Below are positions 1 to 8,545 of a stretch of DNA of 64,000 nt, piece by piece (position 1 is the first letter of the stretch; each line of letters opens with the position of its first letter). The notes beneath the pieces were generated by a model. That model had not been told where the DNA came from. It was given only the letters and a program-made list of their open reading frames with translations, and searched no databases. This DNA is from Ornithinimicrobium cavernae (GTDB taxonomy: Bacteria; Actinomycetota; Actinomycetes; Actinomycetales; Dermatophilaceae): contig NZ_QDDJ01000020.1 in NCBI RefSeq assembly GCF_003121625.1, forward strand, positions 1-64,000, in the 5' to 3' direction. Made by a program: the position numbers and the translations under genes.

Positions 1-145
1 GATCCACCCCCGGCAACCCGTGCAACCACCCCGCCAACGCCCGATTCGACAACCGCGACACCCCCAACACCTCACGGGCACGGGCAGGCGCATCGAACGC
101 TGTCGCGTCGGACGTGCCGTCCAACACGTGGGGCACGTTAGCCAT
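1..145 (-). CDS. partial CDS, N-terminus of a probable deoxyribose-phosphate aldolase
   Basis: The minus strand opens an ATG at 143-145 and stays open to the window edge, giving 48 residues that begin MANVPHVLDGTSD and end with LAGWLHGLPGVD. The start overlaps the transketolase stop by 8 bp (ATGGCTAA), as expected for a translationally coupled downstream gene. The segment WLHGLPGVD followed by the edge is reminiscent of the N-terminal extension of actinobacterial DeoC proteins. This is from memory of the family, and the catalytic lysines lie outside the window. If right, it would cleave deoxyribose-5-phosphate to glyceraldehyde-3-phosphate and acetaldehyde, which suits a neighbour of transketolase. 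Another aldolase is possible. Confidence 0.5.
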   Translation of the reverse strand, partial: MANVPHVLDGTSDATAFDAPARAREVLGVSRLSNRALAGWLHGLPGVD

Positions 146-2258
146 GTGAACGAGCCCCTTCCGTCGGGGACTGCCGAATCTGTCGACGAGAGACCCGTAG
201 AGCGGCATCCACAACAGCCTGGACCGTGACCTGGTGAGCGGCCATGACGAGGTCACCGGCGCCACTGGACCCGAAGTCCTCCACACTCACTATCTCGCCC
301 TCGAGGCCGACGTAGCGGTGCCAGCCGACCCCGTTGCCGGCTTCGACACTCACTCGGGCCCGGACACTCGGAGGCAGCACCGACTCCTGGTAGGCGGTGG
401 ATTCCTTCTCGAACCACTCCAGGCAAGGTGCTGAGACGACGCGGACGGAAAGGCCTTCCTCCTGCAGGAGGTCGCGCGCCTGCAGCGCGAGCGAGACCTC
501 CGATCCGGTCGCAATCAGCAGGACGTCGGCTGCCTCCTGGTCCGCGATGACATACGCACCCCGCGCGGCGCCATCTCCGTAGGAGGTGCCGTCTGCGACA
601 ACTGGCAAATTCTGACGGCTCAGGACGATCGCTGCCGGGCCGTCGGAGTTCTGGAGGACACGTGTCCATACGTCAACCGTCTCCACCCAGTCTGCAGGGC
701 GGATGACGTCAAGCCCCGGAATGCCCCGATGCGCCCACAGGTGTTCGACGGGCTGGTGCGTCGGGCCGTCTTCACCGACCGCGATCGAGTCGTGACTCCA
801 GACATAGATCACGGGCAGGCGCATCAGCGCTGCCAGTCGGACGGAAGGACGCATGTAGTCCGAGAAGACAAAGAAGGTTGCTCCGAACGGGCGGGAAAGA
901 CCCCCGAGTGCCATGCCATTCAGGATGGCCCCCATGGCGTGCTCGCGGATGCCAAAGTGCACCAGCGTGCCGTCCGGGCCGCCCGGCCATTGCTCACTGT
1001 CGTAGCCCGCCCTGACGAAGCTGCGCGCCCCCGTGATGGACACACCGTTCGACTCTGCCAGATCGGCCGAGCCTCCCCAGAGCCACGGCGCATGCGGACT
1101 CACCGCATTGAGCACGGCGGAGCTTGCAATGCGCGTCGCAGCGGCCTTTGGGGTAGCCCGAAGCTTCTCCAGGCCGTCGCGAGCAACAGTGTCCAGCGAT
1201 CCTTCGACGAGCCGCTCCAGCATGGCTGCAGCCGCAGGCTCACGCTCCTGCCAAGCCGCGCGGGCGGCCACCCAGGCACGATGAGCGGCTGCGCCCCTCT
1301 GCATTACCTCGCGTGCGTGGGCAAGAGCCTCATCCGGCATTGCGAACGCTGCCTCCGGGTCGAGGCCAAGGGCCAACTTGGTAGCCCGGATCTCCGCTTC
1401 GCCGGGCGCGCCGGAGTGGGCGGCCGCCGTGCCGCCGACGGACGGCATGGGGTGACCGATGCGGGTGCGCAGCCGCACGAGCACGGGGGAATGGCGCACG
1501 TCAGCGGCGCGGCGGTACGCCTCGCGGATGACAATCGGGTCCTCGGCATCGGTGATCTCGATAACCGACCAGCCGTACGCACGGTACCGCGCCAGGACGT
1601 CCTCGCTGAACGTGATGCGCGTGTCACCCTCGATCGAGATCTGATTGTCGTCCCAGATCACGATCAGGCCCTCGAGGCCCAGGGTCCCGGCGAGGGATGA
1701 CGCCTCGTGGCTGATGCCCTCCTGGAGGTCCCCATCCGACGCCAGACACCACACACGCCGCGCGAAGAGGCTCTCCTCGCAGGATGTGCCCGGTTCGACG
1801 AGCGCGCGGATTCGCTGGGCCTCCATCGCGAGCCCGACGGCATTGCCGACGCCCTGGCCGAGCGGTCCCGTGCTCGTCTCGACGCCCGCGGTGTGCCCTC
1901 TCTCGGGGTGCCCGGGCGTCGCAGAGCCAAAGGTCCGAGCGGCCTGGAGATCGTCGATCTCAAGTCCGTACCCAGACAGATAGAGCTGCACATAGAGCGC
2001 CAGGCTGGCGTGCCCTGCGGACAGCACGAACCGGTCCCGACCCATCCAGTCGGGGTCGGCCGGATCGTGTCGGAGGAATTCCTGGAACAGGACGTACAGG
2101 GCGGGGGTCAGGCTGACTGCCGTGCCCGCGTGCCCATTCCCCTTGGCCTGGACAACGTCCAGGGGAAGGACACGAGCATGACGCACGACGGCATCATCCA
2201 AGGAGGTCCAACTCGCTGATACGTCAGCCGCGGGGGTGGCGTCTAGTCTCGTAGTCAC
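138..2258 (-). CDS. tkt: transketolase
   Basis: Full-length transketolase of 706 aa, a thiamine-diphosphate and metal dependent cytosolic enzyme moving two-carbon ketol units between pentose phosphate pathway sugars. Visible family marks are GNGHAG (about residue 41), SAGHAS (80), GPLGQG (131), the ThDP motif from SDGD at 174 to DDNQ at 203, and the pyrimidine-binding segment with EDGPTHQPVEH in the second half. The start is GTG at 2258 with a poor Shine-Dalgarno sequence; no better start is seen. It lies downstream of two ROK regulators on the same strand, separated from the first by about 40 bp, and overlaps the next gene by 8 bp. In this context it probably drains xylulose-5-phosphate made by the divergent operon, rather than being the only housekeeping copy. 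Confidence 0.95.
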   Translation of the reverse strand: MTTRLDATPAADVSASWTSLDDAVVRHARVLPLDVVQAKGNGHAGTAVSLTPALYVLFQEFLRHDPADPDWMGRDRFVLSAGHASLALYVQLYLSGYGLEIDDLQAARTFGSATPGHPERGHTAGVETSTGPLGQGVGNAVGLAMEAQRIRALVEPGTSCEESLFARRVWCLASDGDLQEGISHEASSLAGTLGLEGLIVIWDDNQISIEGDTRITFSEDVLARYRAYGWSVIEITDAEDPIVIREAYRRAADVRHSPVLVRLRTRIGHPMPSVGGTAAAHSGAPGEAEIRATKLALGLDPEAAFAMPDEALAHAREVMQRGAAAHRAWVAARAAWQEREPAAAAMLERLVEGSLDTVARDGLEKLRATPKAAATRIASSAVLNAVSPHAPWLWGGSADLAESNGVSITGARSFVRAGYDSEQWPGGPDGTLVHFGIREHAMGAILNGMALGGLSRPFGATFFVFSDYMRPSVRLAALMRLPVIYVWSHDSIAVGEDGPTHQPVEHLWAHRGIPGLDVIRPADWVETVDVWTRVLQNSDGPAAIVLSRQNLPVVADGTSYGDGAARGAYVIADQEAADVLLIATGSEVSLALQARDLLQEEGLSVRVVSAPCLEWFEKESTAYQESVLPPSVRARVSVEAGNGVGWHRYVGLEGEIVSVEDFGSSGAGDLVMAAHQVTVQAVVDAALRVSRRQIRQSPTEGARSHG

Positions 2259-2282
2259 GGACTTAGGCTAACTAGTTCCCGA

Positions 2283-2308
2283 AGTTTTGTCTAGTCCTAT
2301 GCAAAACT
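2283..2308. promoter_or_regulatory. short inverted repeat upstream of transketolase
   Basis: AGTTTTG and CAAAACT form 7-bp arms separated by 12 bp, straddling the last codons of the ROK gene and the short gap before transketolase. Further CTAG and ACTAGT words sit on both sides, and the stretch is distinctly A/T-rich for this DNA. It could be an operator for one of the ROK proteins or a weak hairpin. The arms are short, so this is tentative. Confidence 0.3.
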
Positions 2309-3499
2309 AGTCAGAGCAGCGTCAATGCGACTGGGCTCAAGGGCAACGTCCGAGGCCAGATAGGCCGCGCCGCGGAGTCCCGCCTCGGCACCGAGGGGCG
2401 AGGTGATGATCTGCAGATCGCGGGTCGCGAGCGGGTGCGACCGCTGATAGACCCGCTCGCGCACACCTGCCATGAGCGGTTCCTCAGCGCGCGCCAGGTC
2501 ACCGGCAACAACGACGAGGGCGGGGTTCACCACTCCGATCGCTTCAGCGATCACCTCACCCAGCCGCTGGCCGGCGGCACGCAACAGCGCGAGTGCCTGT
2601 GCGTCTCGCCTGGAAGCCAGGGCCACGATGTCGGCGCTGCTATGCACATCCGCGTGCCCCGAATCGCGGAGGCGCGCGGCAATGGCCCAGCCCCCCGCGG
2701 TCGCCTCAGCGCATCCGTGCTGACCGCATCGACACAGTTCGCCCCCGGGACGAGGAATGTGGCCTAAGTCTCCGGCTGCACCGTGTGCTCCACGCAATAT
2801 GGCACCACGGCTGATGATGCCGCAGCCGATGCCCATGCCCACCTTGACGACGAGCACGTCCTCAACAGGTGGGTCCAACACGCGCTGGACTCCTAGCGCG
2901 ATGATGTTGGCGTCCTTGTCCACCTGCACGGGAGCGCCAAAACTACGGGCGAAGTGGGCGCGGACGTCGACGCCGTCCCATCCGTTCATGGTTGGTGGAC
3001 TCACGAGCCTCCCGGTCGAGTACTCGACGGGGCCTGGCATGCCGACTCCGACGCCCAACACTGTTGCCGGCTCGACGTTGCTCTGGGCAAGAAGTTGGGA
3101 GAAGGCCTCGTCGAGGGTGCTCAGGACAGGATCTGGCCCGTCGTCGACGTTCAGGTCCAGATCCAGGTGATCGACCACCTTCCCTGTGAGGTCGGCGAGG
3201 CCAAGTCGTGCATGGCTGCTCCCGACGTCAGCGGCAAGAAGTCGCCCTCGGTGGGGGTTGAGTGCGAGAACCTCAGCTGGTCGGCCGCCGGTCCGTGCTG
3301 TGGAGGGCTGGACGACGACGTACCCCGCCTCGACTAGGGCATTCAGCCGTTGGGTGACCGTCACTCGGGAGAGGCCGGAGCGCGCCACGATCTGAGCGCG
3401 TGTCAGCGAGGTGTCGTCGCGGAGAAGCTCGAGCAGGATCCCAGCGCCCACCACGCGGCCTCCTCTTGCCGTCCACTCTCCCTCGTGTGCTGCCGTCAA
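2297..3499 (-). CDS. ROK-family transcriptional regulator (proximal copy)
   Basis: A 400-aa ROK (repressor, ORF, kinase) protein. Residues about 28-75 form a winged helix-turn-helix (RAQIVARSGLSRVTVTQRL), followed by the ROK actin-like fold with DVGSSHARLG (phosphate-1-like), the DLGH segment, and the zinc motif CRCGQHGCAE. Such proteins repress sugar operons and release DNA when a sugar binds the kinase-like domain. The start is TTG at 3497-3499, preceded by TGAGGT at good spacing; only 6 bp separates it from the stop of the upstream ROK gene, so the two are co-transcribed. It is clearly related to that neighbour along its length. Which sugar it senses cannot be read, but the divergent ABC operon and transketolase are obvious targets. 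Confidence 0.92.
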   Translation of the reverse strand: MTAAHEGEWTARGGRVVGAGILLELLRDDTSLTRAQIVARSGLSRVTVTQRLNALVEAGYVVVQPSTARTGGRPAEVLALNPHRGRLLAADVGSSHARLGLADLTGKVVDHLDLDLNVDDGPDPVLSTLDEAFSQLLAQSNVEPATVLGVGVGMPGPVEYSTGRLVSPPTMNGWDGVDVRAHFARSFGAPVQVDKDANIIALGVQRVLDPPVEDVLVVKVGMGIGCGIISRGAILRGAHGAAGDLGHIPRPGGELCRCGQHGCAEATAGGWAIAARLRDSGHADVHSSADIVALASRRDAQALALLRAAGQRLGEVIAEAIGVVNPALVVVAGDLARAEEPLMAGVRERVYQRSHPLATRDLQIITSPLGAEAGLRGAAYLASDVALEPSRIDAALTSFA

Positions 3500-3505
3500 G
3501 GTACC

Positions 3506-4693
3506 TCAGCGGTCGGTCTTGGAGACCAGGCGACCGATCTGTTCGGGCGCAAGGATGGCGTCGGCGACCAAGTGTGACAGCCCGATCAACCCACCCCGGG
3601 GATAGAGGGAGCTGCGCGTGATCTGCAGCTCGGCCGTCGCGAGCGGGAGCGAACGTCGGTAGACCATTTCACGAATGCTGGCGAACAGGTGATCGCCGCC
3701 CGCTGCCACCATCCGACCCCCGAGGACCACAACGCGTGGGTTGACCATATTCACAGCAGAGGCGATGGCTGCGCCGACATAGCGACCCGCGCGGCGTACG
3801 AGCCTGATGGCCTCTGGGTGGCCGGAGGCCAGCAGTGCCACGAGGTCGTCCTGCGTGTCCACGGCTGCGCCGGTCTCCTGCAGATCGCGAAGGATGGCCC
3901 ATCCGCCGGCGTAGGCCTCCAGGCAGCCGTGGTTTCCGCACTTGCACAACGGGCCCTCGTCTGCGTCGATGAGCGCAAGCTGAGTGTGACCCAGGTCGCC
4001 AGCTGCACCATCAGCGCCACGGAACAACTGCCCGTTGTGCACCATGCCACTGCCAATGCCGGTGCCCATCTTGACCATCAACAGGTTTTCGATTCCGGGA
4101 AAGGCGAGCCGGGCTTCTCCGAGCGCCATCGCGTTGGCGTCCTTCTCGAGATACACCGGGCAGGCAAAATGCGGGGCGAACCAGGCCGGCACGTCGAAGC
4201 GATTCCAGCGGGGGATGATCGGCGGGTTTACCGTCATCCCCGCGCCGCTCTTGACCGGGGCGGGCACGCTGACGCCCACGCCCAGGATCACCTCGCGATC
4301 CACGTTCGTGGCCTTGAGGAAGCGCTCGAAGCACTCCAGGACGATTCCGAGCACGGACTCGGGACCTCCGGCAACGTCAACCTCGATCGACTCTTCGACC
4401 TCGACGGAGCCAGAGAGATCACACAGGCCGGCTCGGAACTTCGTGGCGCCGATGTCGGCCACCAGCAGGCGGCCCCGTCGCTCATGGAAGGCGAAGAGAT
4501 CCGCTGGGCGGCCTTTCGTCGAGGCTTCGCCCTGGCTCCCGCGGACCAGGTTGGCCCCGAGCAGCGCGTCAAGGCGAAGATTCACTGCGCTGCGTGAGAG
4601 TCCGGAGATCAGCGCGAGCTTGGACCGAGTTGCCGGACCGTGGTGGCGCAGCACCTGGAGCGTCTCGCTCACTCCCTCTTCGAATGTCGCCAT
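3506..4693 (-). CDS. ROK-family transcriptional regulator (distal copy)
   Basis: A 395-aa ROK regulator with the helix-turn-helix at about residues 18-65 (RSKLALISGLSRSAVNLRL), DIGATKFRAG in the nucleotide-binding core, GDLGH, and the zinc motif CKCGNHGCLEAYAGG. ATG at 4691-4693 is preceded by GGGAGA. It is transcribed away from the sugar ABC operon across a 126-bp gap, the usual place for a local repressor. The following gene is a second ROK protein of the same layout, so the pair looks like a tandem duplication that has diverged. Cytosolic DNA-binding protein; effector not known from sequence. Confidence 0.92.
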   Translation of the reverse strand: MATFEEGVSETLQVLRHHGPATRSKLALISGLSRSAVNLRLDALLGANLVRGSQGEASTKGRPADLFAFHERRGRLLVADIGATKFRAGLCDLSGSVEVEESIEVDVAGGPESVLGIVLECFERFLKATNVDREVILGVGVSVPAPVKSGAGMTVNPPIIPRWNRFDVPAWFAPHFACPVYLEKDANAMALGEARLAFPGIENLLMVKMGTGIGSGMVHNGQLFRGADGAAGDLGHTQLALIDADEGPLCKCGNHGCLEAYAGGWAILRDLQETGAAVDTQDDLVALLASGHPEAIRLVRRAGRYVGAAIASAVNMVNPRVVVLGGRMVAAGGDHLFASIREMVYRRSLPLATAELQITRSSLYPRGGLIGLSHLVADAILAPEQIGRLVSKTDR

Positions 4694-4708
4694 CGTCTCC
4701 CGGATCCC

Positions 4709-4737
4709 TTGTCAGTGAGCGGTCTGTCAGTTACATT
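4709..4737 (+). promoter_or_regulatory. candidate promoter of the sugar ABC operon
   Basis: TTGTCA (4709-4714) and TACATT (4732-4737) are separated by exactly 17 bp, a good match to housekeeping sigma -35 and -10 boxes. They lie 83 bp ahead of the binding-protein start in an A/T-richer gap. The word TGTCAGT/G occurs twice in and beside this spacer, so a regulator may bind here. Assignment is by consensus only. Confidence 0.55.
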
Positions 4738-4819
4738 ACACTCCATCAACTGCTAGATGATGGCGTCAAACCGTGTCTAACAGGCAAAGTTTCCACACAT
4801 GTTGTCGAAAGGTGGCGCA

Positions 4820-5860
4820 ATGACTGGCGCTGAACGTAGAAGGTCCCGATGGGTCGGCGGCATGGCCCTGGCGTGCGGACTCTCCCTGATGCTGAGTGCG
4901 TGTGGCGGTGACTCGGCGGCGCCGAGCGCCGGCGACGGTGAGGCAGGTGGGGACGCCAAGATCGGTGTTGTCATCAAGGGTCTGGACAACCCCTTCTTCC
5001 AGCACATGGAGGACGGCATCGAGGCGGCAGCGGAGGACTCCGGCGTGGAGTACACCATTCAGGCGGCTGCCTCGATCACTGACACGTCAGGCCAGGCGGA
5101 CAAGCTGAGTAACCTCGCGAACCAGGACTACGACTGCTACGTGGTCAACCCCATCAGTGGCACGAACCTGGTGCAGGGCATTGCGCAGATCGCCGCCAAG
5201 GACAAGACCATCGTCAACATCGACAACCCGGTCGAGGCCGAGGCCGCCAAGGCGGCCGACGCCACGATTGCCACGTACATCGGCACCGACAACCTCGCGG
5301 CGGGCAAGATGGTCGCGGACCAGCTCGCTACCTTGGCGCCCGAGGGCGGAGACGTGGCGACGGTGGGTGGTGTGGCCGGTGACGTCACCAGTGCTCAGCG
5401 CATCGACGGTTTCAAGGAGGGCCTGAGCCAGGACTTCACCGTCGTTCAGGAGGTCGCCGCCGACTGGAACAGGCAGGAGGCGCAGACGCAGGCTGAGACG
5501 ATCCTGCGGGCGAACCCCGAGCTTGCCGCATTCTTCGTCGCCAACGACGACATGGCCATGGGTGTGGCCCGGGCTGTTGCTGCTGCGGACCGCAAGGGCG
5601 AGACGCTGGTGGTGAGTGTCGACGGGATTGACGGCGTCGCCTCAGGCGACATCGATGCCGCCGTGGCACAGTATCCCTTCGTCGTCGGGAAGATGGGCAT
5701 GCAGGCCTGTGAAGCTGCTGCCGCAGGCCATGAGCTGCCGGCGAAGGTCGACACGCCAATCGAACTGATCACGCCGGAGAACGCCAAGGAAGCGCAGGAG
5801 GCGTTCCCGGAGCCTCCCAGTGACTACGAGAACCCTTTCGCCGATCTGCTTGAGGGCTGA
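4820..5860 (+). CDS. sugar ABC transporter substrate-binding lipoprotein (RbsB/FrcB type)
   Basis: Extracytoplasmic sugar-binding lipoprotein of 346 aa. I place the start at ATG 4820, which has GAAAGGTGG just upstream, rather than ATG 4799, which has none. The N-terminus has basic residues, a hydrophobic stretch and the lipobox LSACG. The mature part begins with the periplasmic-binding-protein fold IGVVIKGLDNPFFQHM, later VANDDMAMG and VSVDGIDG, typical of the ribose/fructose/xylose family (Peripla_BP_4). It is the first gene of the operon and is followed by a strong hairpin before the permease, which commonly lets the binding protein be made in excess. Pentose or ketose substrates are likely from the neighbours; the exact sugar is not readable. 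Confidence 0.93.
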   Translation: MTGAERRRSRWVGGMALACGLSLMLSACGGDSAAPSAGDGEAGGDAKIGVVIKGLDNPFFQHMEDGIEAAAEDSGVEYTIQAAASITDTSGQADKLSNLANQDYDCYVVNPISGTNLVQGIAQIAAKDKTIVNIDNPVEAEAAKAADATIATYIGTDNLAAGKMVADQLATLAPEGGDVATVGGVAGDVTSAQRIDGFKEGLSQDFTVVQEVAADWNRQEAQTQAETILRANPELAAFFVANDDMAMGVARAVAAADRKGETLVVSVDGIDGVASGDIDAAVAQYPFVVGKMGMQACEAAAAGHELPAKVDTPIELITPENAKEAQEAFPEPPSDYENPFADLLEG

Positions 5861-5864
5861 CGCC

Positions 5865-5894
5865 TTGGCGGGCCCCGATGCCGGGGCCCGCCAA
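5865..5894 (+). terminator. GC-rich hairpin between binding protein and permease
   Basis: A perfect 13-bp stem (TTGGCGGGCCCCG with its complement) and a 4-nt loop begin 4 bp after the stop codon. No T-run follows, so it is more likely a partial terminator or mRNA 3'-end stabiliser inside the operon than an operon end. Confidence 0.6.
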
Positions 5895-5927
5895 CAAGCA
5901 AGACCTTGTGTGGAGGGAGAACTTTCT

Positions 5928-6893
5928 ATGACTGCGACCGAATCTGTGGGTGAAAGGGTGCGCGTGACCCTCACCAGACCCACGTTCTGGGTCGAGTGGG
6001 CCTCCGTGGTGGGCCTCGTGCTCTTGGTGGTGCTGTTTACCGCCCTGGACTCTACGTTCCTAAGCGCCGGGAACATCCGGGGCATGCTGCTTGCGTCGGC
6101 AATCCTGACGATCCTGGTCGTTGGTCAGGCGTTTGTGATCCTCACAGCGGGTATCGACCTGTCGGTCGCGTCCGTCATGACGTTTGCAGCCGTGATGTTC
6201 GGCCTCGCCATGACCCATGGCTACGGGATACTGCTCTCGTGCCTCGTGGCGTTCTGCGCCGGTGCAGCTGTTGGTCTGCTCAACGGCGTCCTTGTGGCCA
6301 AGGGGCGCATCACCGACTTCATCGTGACGCTGGGAGCCCTCTCGGCTGCTTCTGGCACGGCTCTCATCCTCTCGGACGGAAAGCCGATCACTGTCATCAG
6401 TGCGCCGCTCTTCGAGCTGTCGGCGGGTAGTGTCGGGGTCGTCCCTTATACGTTCATGATCGCCCTGCTGATAGCTGTCCTTGCCCACGTGGTGCTGTTC
6501 AAGACCAAATTCGGCACCCACGTCCTGGCCACCGGAGGCTCCGTGGAGGCGGCCCAGGCGACGGGGATTCGCACAACCCGGATCAAGATCGCCGTCTACG
6601 CCATCTCGGGCTCGCTGGCCGGCATCGCTGCCATCCTTCTCGTCGCACGGGTGGGTTCGGCAGAGCCCGCTGCGAACATGACGTTCCTGCTCAACTCGGT
6701 GGCGGCCGTTGTGCTCGGCGGCGTGAGTCTCTTCGGGGGCAAGGGATCGATCAAGGGGCCGATCTTCGGCGCCCTGCTGCTCACGGCTCTCTCGAACGGG
6801 TTGACGTTGCTGGGCGTATCGCAGTTCTACCAGCCACTGGCCGTCGGCGTCGTGGTCGTTGGTGCCGCCTTCCTCACGAGGTTTGACAAATGA
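5928..6893 (+). CDS. sugar ABC transporter permease (RbsC/FrcC type)
   Basis: Integral membrane subunit of about 321 aa, starting at ATG 5928 with GGAGGGAG upstream; the open frame reaches further upstream but without ribosome site. Several hydrophobic helices are visible, and the BPD_transp_2 family marks include ILTAGIDLSVASVM near residue 80 and LGGVSLFGGKGSIKGP in the C-terminal third. This family moves monosaccharides such as ribose, xylose, fructose and galactose. The last codon overlaps the ATPase start (ATGA at 6890-6893), which couples their translation. Confidence 0.94.
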   Translation: MTATESVGERVRVTLTRPTFWVEWASVVGLVLLVVLFTALDSTFLSAGNIRGMLLASAILTILVVGQAFVILTAGIDLSVASVMTFAAVMFGLAMTHGYGILLSCLVAFCAGAAVGLLNGVLVAKGRITDFIVTLGALSAASGTALILSDGKPITVISAPLFELSAGSVGVVPYTFMIALLIAVLAHVVLFKTKFGTHVLATGGSVEAAQATGIRTTRIKIAVYAISGSLAGIAAILLVARVGSAEPAANMTFLLNSVAAVVLGGVSLFGGKGSIKGPIFGALLLTALSNGLTLLGVSQFYQPLAVGVVVVGAAFLTRFDK

Positions 6894-7642
6894 GCGAGAG
6901 CATGGATCTTCTCGAGATCCGGAACCTGTCCCTGTCCTTCGGTTCGGTACGAGCCCTCAGTGACGTGTCCCTGCATGTCAAGGCGGGAGAGATCACCGCA
7001 ATCGTGGGGGACAACGGTGCCGGAAAATCGACCATCGTCCGTTGCGTGGCCGGTGTGCACCGTCCGGACGAAGGCGACATCGTCTTCGACGGACAGGTGG
7101 TGAATTTCGTCCGGCCGGATCAAGCTCGCGTGGCAGGGATCGAAACGGTTCACCAGAACCTCGCACTCGTCGAAGACCTCACGGTCTGGCAGAACCTCTT
7201 CCTGAACAGAGAAATCAGCCACGGAGTCGGGCCAGTCCGGTTCCTTCAAAAGAAGGAGATGCGGAAGCGGGCGCGTGACATGGTGGCAAAGCTTGCGGTC
7301 AACGTGCCATCAGTGACGTCGACGGTGCGCCGTTTGTCGGGTGGTCAGCGGCAGGCGGTTGCCATCTGCCGGGCCGCGGGATTCAGCTCCAAACTCGTCA
7401 TCATGGACGAGCCCACTGCTGCCCTTGGCGTCCAGGAGACCCGTCGCGTCGAGGAACTCATCGAACGTCTCCGTTCGGAAGGCCACGCCGTGCTGCTGAT
7501 CAGTCACAACTTTGATCAAGTGATGAGGCTCTCGGACCAGGTCTGGGTCATGCGAGCAGGTAAGTGTGTTGCCGGACGTAGGGCGCGAGACACCACCGCG
7601 CAAGAAATTGTTGGGTTGATTACTGGCGCCATCGCCGCCTGA
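6890..7642 (+). CDS. sugar ABC transporter ATP-binding protein, single-domain (FrcA type)
   Basis: A 250-aa ATPase with Walker A GDNGAGKST, a Q-loop with HQNLAL, the signature LSGGQRQAVAICRA, Walker B LVIMDEPTAAL and the switch histidine in LLISHNF. Most RbsA-like ATPases carry two such domains in about 500 aa. This one has a single domain, as in the fructose-type FrcBCA systems, so it should act as a homodimer on the permease. The start overlaps the permease stop by 4 bp. The next gene begins 21 bp after its stop with AAAGGG as ribosome site. Confidence 0.94.
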   Translation: MSESMDLLEIRNLSLSFGSVRALSDVSLHVKAGEITAIVGDNGAGKSTIVRCVAGVHRPDEGDIVFDGQVVNFVRPDQARVAGIETVHQNLALVEDLTVWQNLFLNREISHGVGPVRFLQKKEMRKRARDMVAKLAVNVPSVTSTVRRLSGGQRQAVAICRAAGFSSKLVIMDEPTAALGVQETRRVEELIERLRSEGHAVLLISHNFDQVMRLSDQVWVMRAGKCVAGRRARDTTAQEIVGLITGAIAA

Positions 7643-7663
7643 TCTATAGACGAAAGGGTACTC

Positions 7664-8545
7664 ATGACGAAGACACTGAACCCCATCGGCGTTCATGCGC
7701 TGGTCTGGGTGGGAAACACCTCGCCGGACGACATCCGGTCGGCGGTGCGACAGACGAAGGAGAGTGGGTTCGACCTTCTTGAGCTGTCGCTGCACGACTC
7801 CGACAACCTCGATGTTGAAGCCGCCCGAGCGGCCCTAGTTGAGGCCGACCTCGCCGTTGCCTGTTCCCGCGGTCTGGCCTTCGATGCTGATATCTCAAGT
7901 GATGATTCGAGCGTCGTCGCCCGAGGTGAGCAGATTCTTCACGACTCGCTAGACATCGTAGACCGACTGGGGTCAAAGATCTTGACCGGAGCGTTGTATA
8001 GCGCGCTCGGCAAGTACAACCAGCGGCTCACACCGACAGGGCGTGGCAACGTGGTGACGGTCCTGCGCTCCCTTGCGAAAGAGGCCTCGGGCAGAGGAGT
8101 CTCGCTCGGGTTGGAGATCTGCAACAGATACGAGACCAATGTCGTCAACACCGCTCGGGACGCGCTGCGTCTTGCGGACGACATCGGCGAGGACAACGTC
8201 TTCATCCACCTGGACACCTATCACATGAACATCGAGGAAGCCGACCTCATTCAACCAGTCCTGGACGTAAGGGACAGGTTAGGTTACGTCCACATTGGCG
8301 AGAACCACAGAGGCTACCTGGGTGCGGGGTCGATCAACTTCCCTGGATTCTTCCAGGCCTTAGCACGTACGGGATACACGGGGCCCATCACTTTCGAGAG
8401 CTTCTCTTCGGCCGTCGTCAGCGAAACGCTGTCGAATGATCTGGCCGTATGGCGGAACATGTGGGACAACGGTGAAGACCTTGCGCAGGCTGCGCGTACC
8501 TTCATCGAGACACACTTGGCCGCCGCGGCACACAGTCAACGGTGA
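7664..8545 (+). CDS. sugar isomerase/epimerase, D-psicose/D-tagatose 3-epimerase-like
   Basis: A 293-aa AP-endonuclease-2-fold (TIM barrel) protein. The N-terminus GVHALVWVGNTS and ESGFDLLELSLHD resemble the ketose 3-epimerases. Candidate metal ligands are the Glu of LGLEICNRYE, the Asp and His in HLDTYHMNIEE, the His in YVHIGENHRG and the Glu in ITFESF, the four-ligand pattern of D-psicose and D-tagatose 3-epimerases. These enzymes invert C3 of free ketohexoses and also of ketopentoses (ribulose/xylulose). It ends overlapping the kinase start (GTGA), so the two act together: epimerise, then phosphorylate. Substrate preference is inference; a hydroxypyruvate-isomerase-like role is the main alternative. 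Confidence 0.85.
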   Translation: MTKTLNPIGVHALVWVGNTSPDDIRSAVRQTKESGFDLLELSLHDSDNLDVEAARAALVEADLAVACSRGLAFDADISSDDSSVVARGEQILHDSLDIVDRLGSKILTGALYSALGKYNQRLTPTGRGNVVTVLRSLAKEASGRGVSLGLEICNRYETNVVNTARDALRLADDIGEDNVFIHLDTYHMNIEEADLIQPVLDVRDRLGYVHIGENHRGYLGAGSINFPGFFQALARTGYTGPITFESFSSAVVSETLSNDLAVWRNMWDNGEDLAQAARTFIETHLAAAAHSQR

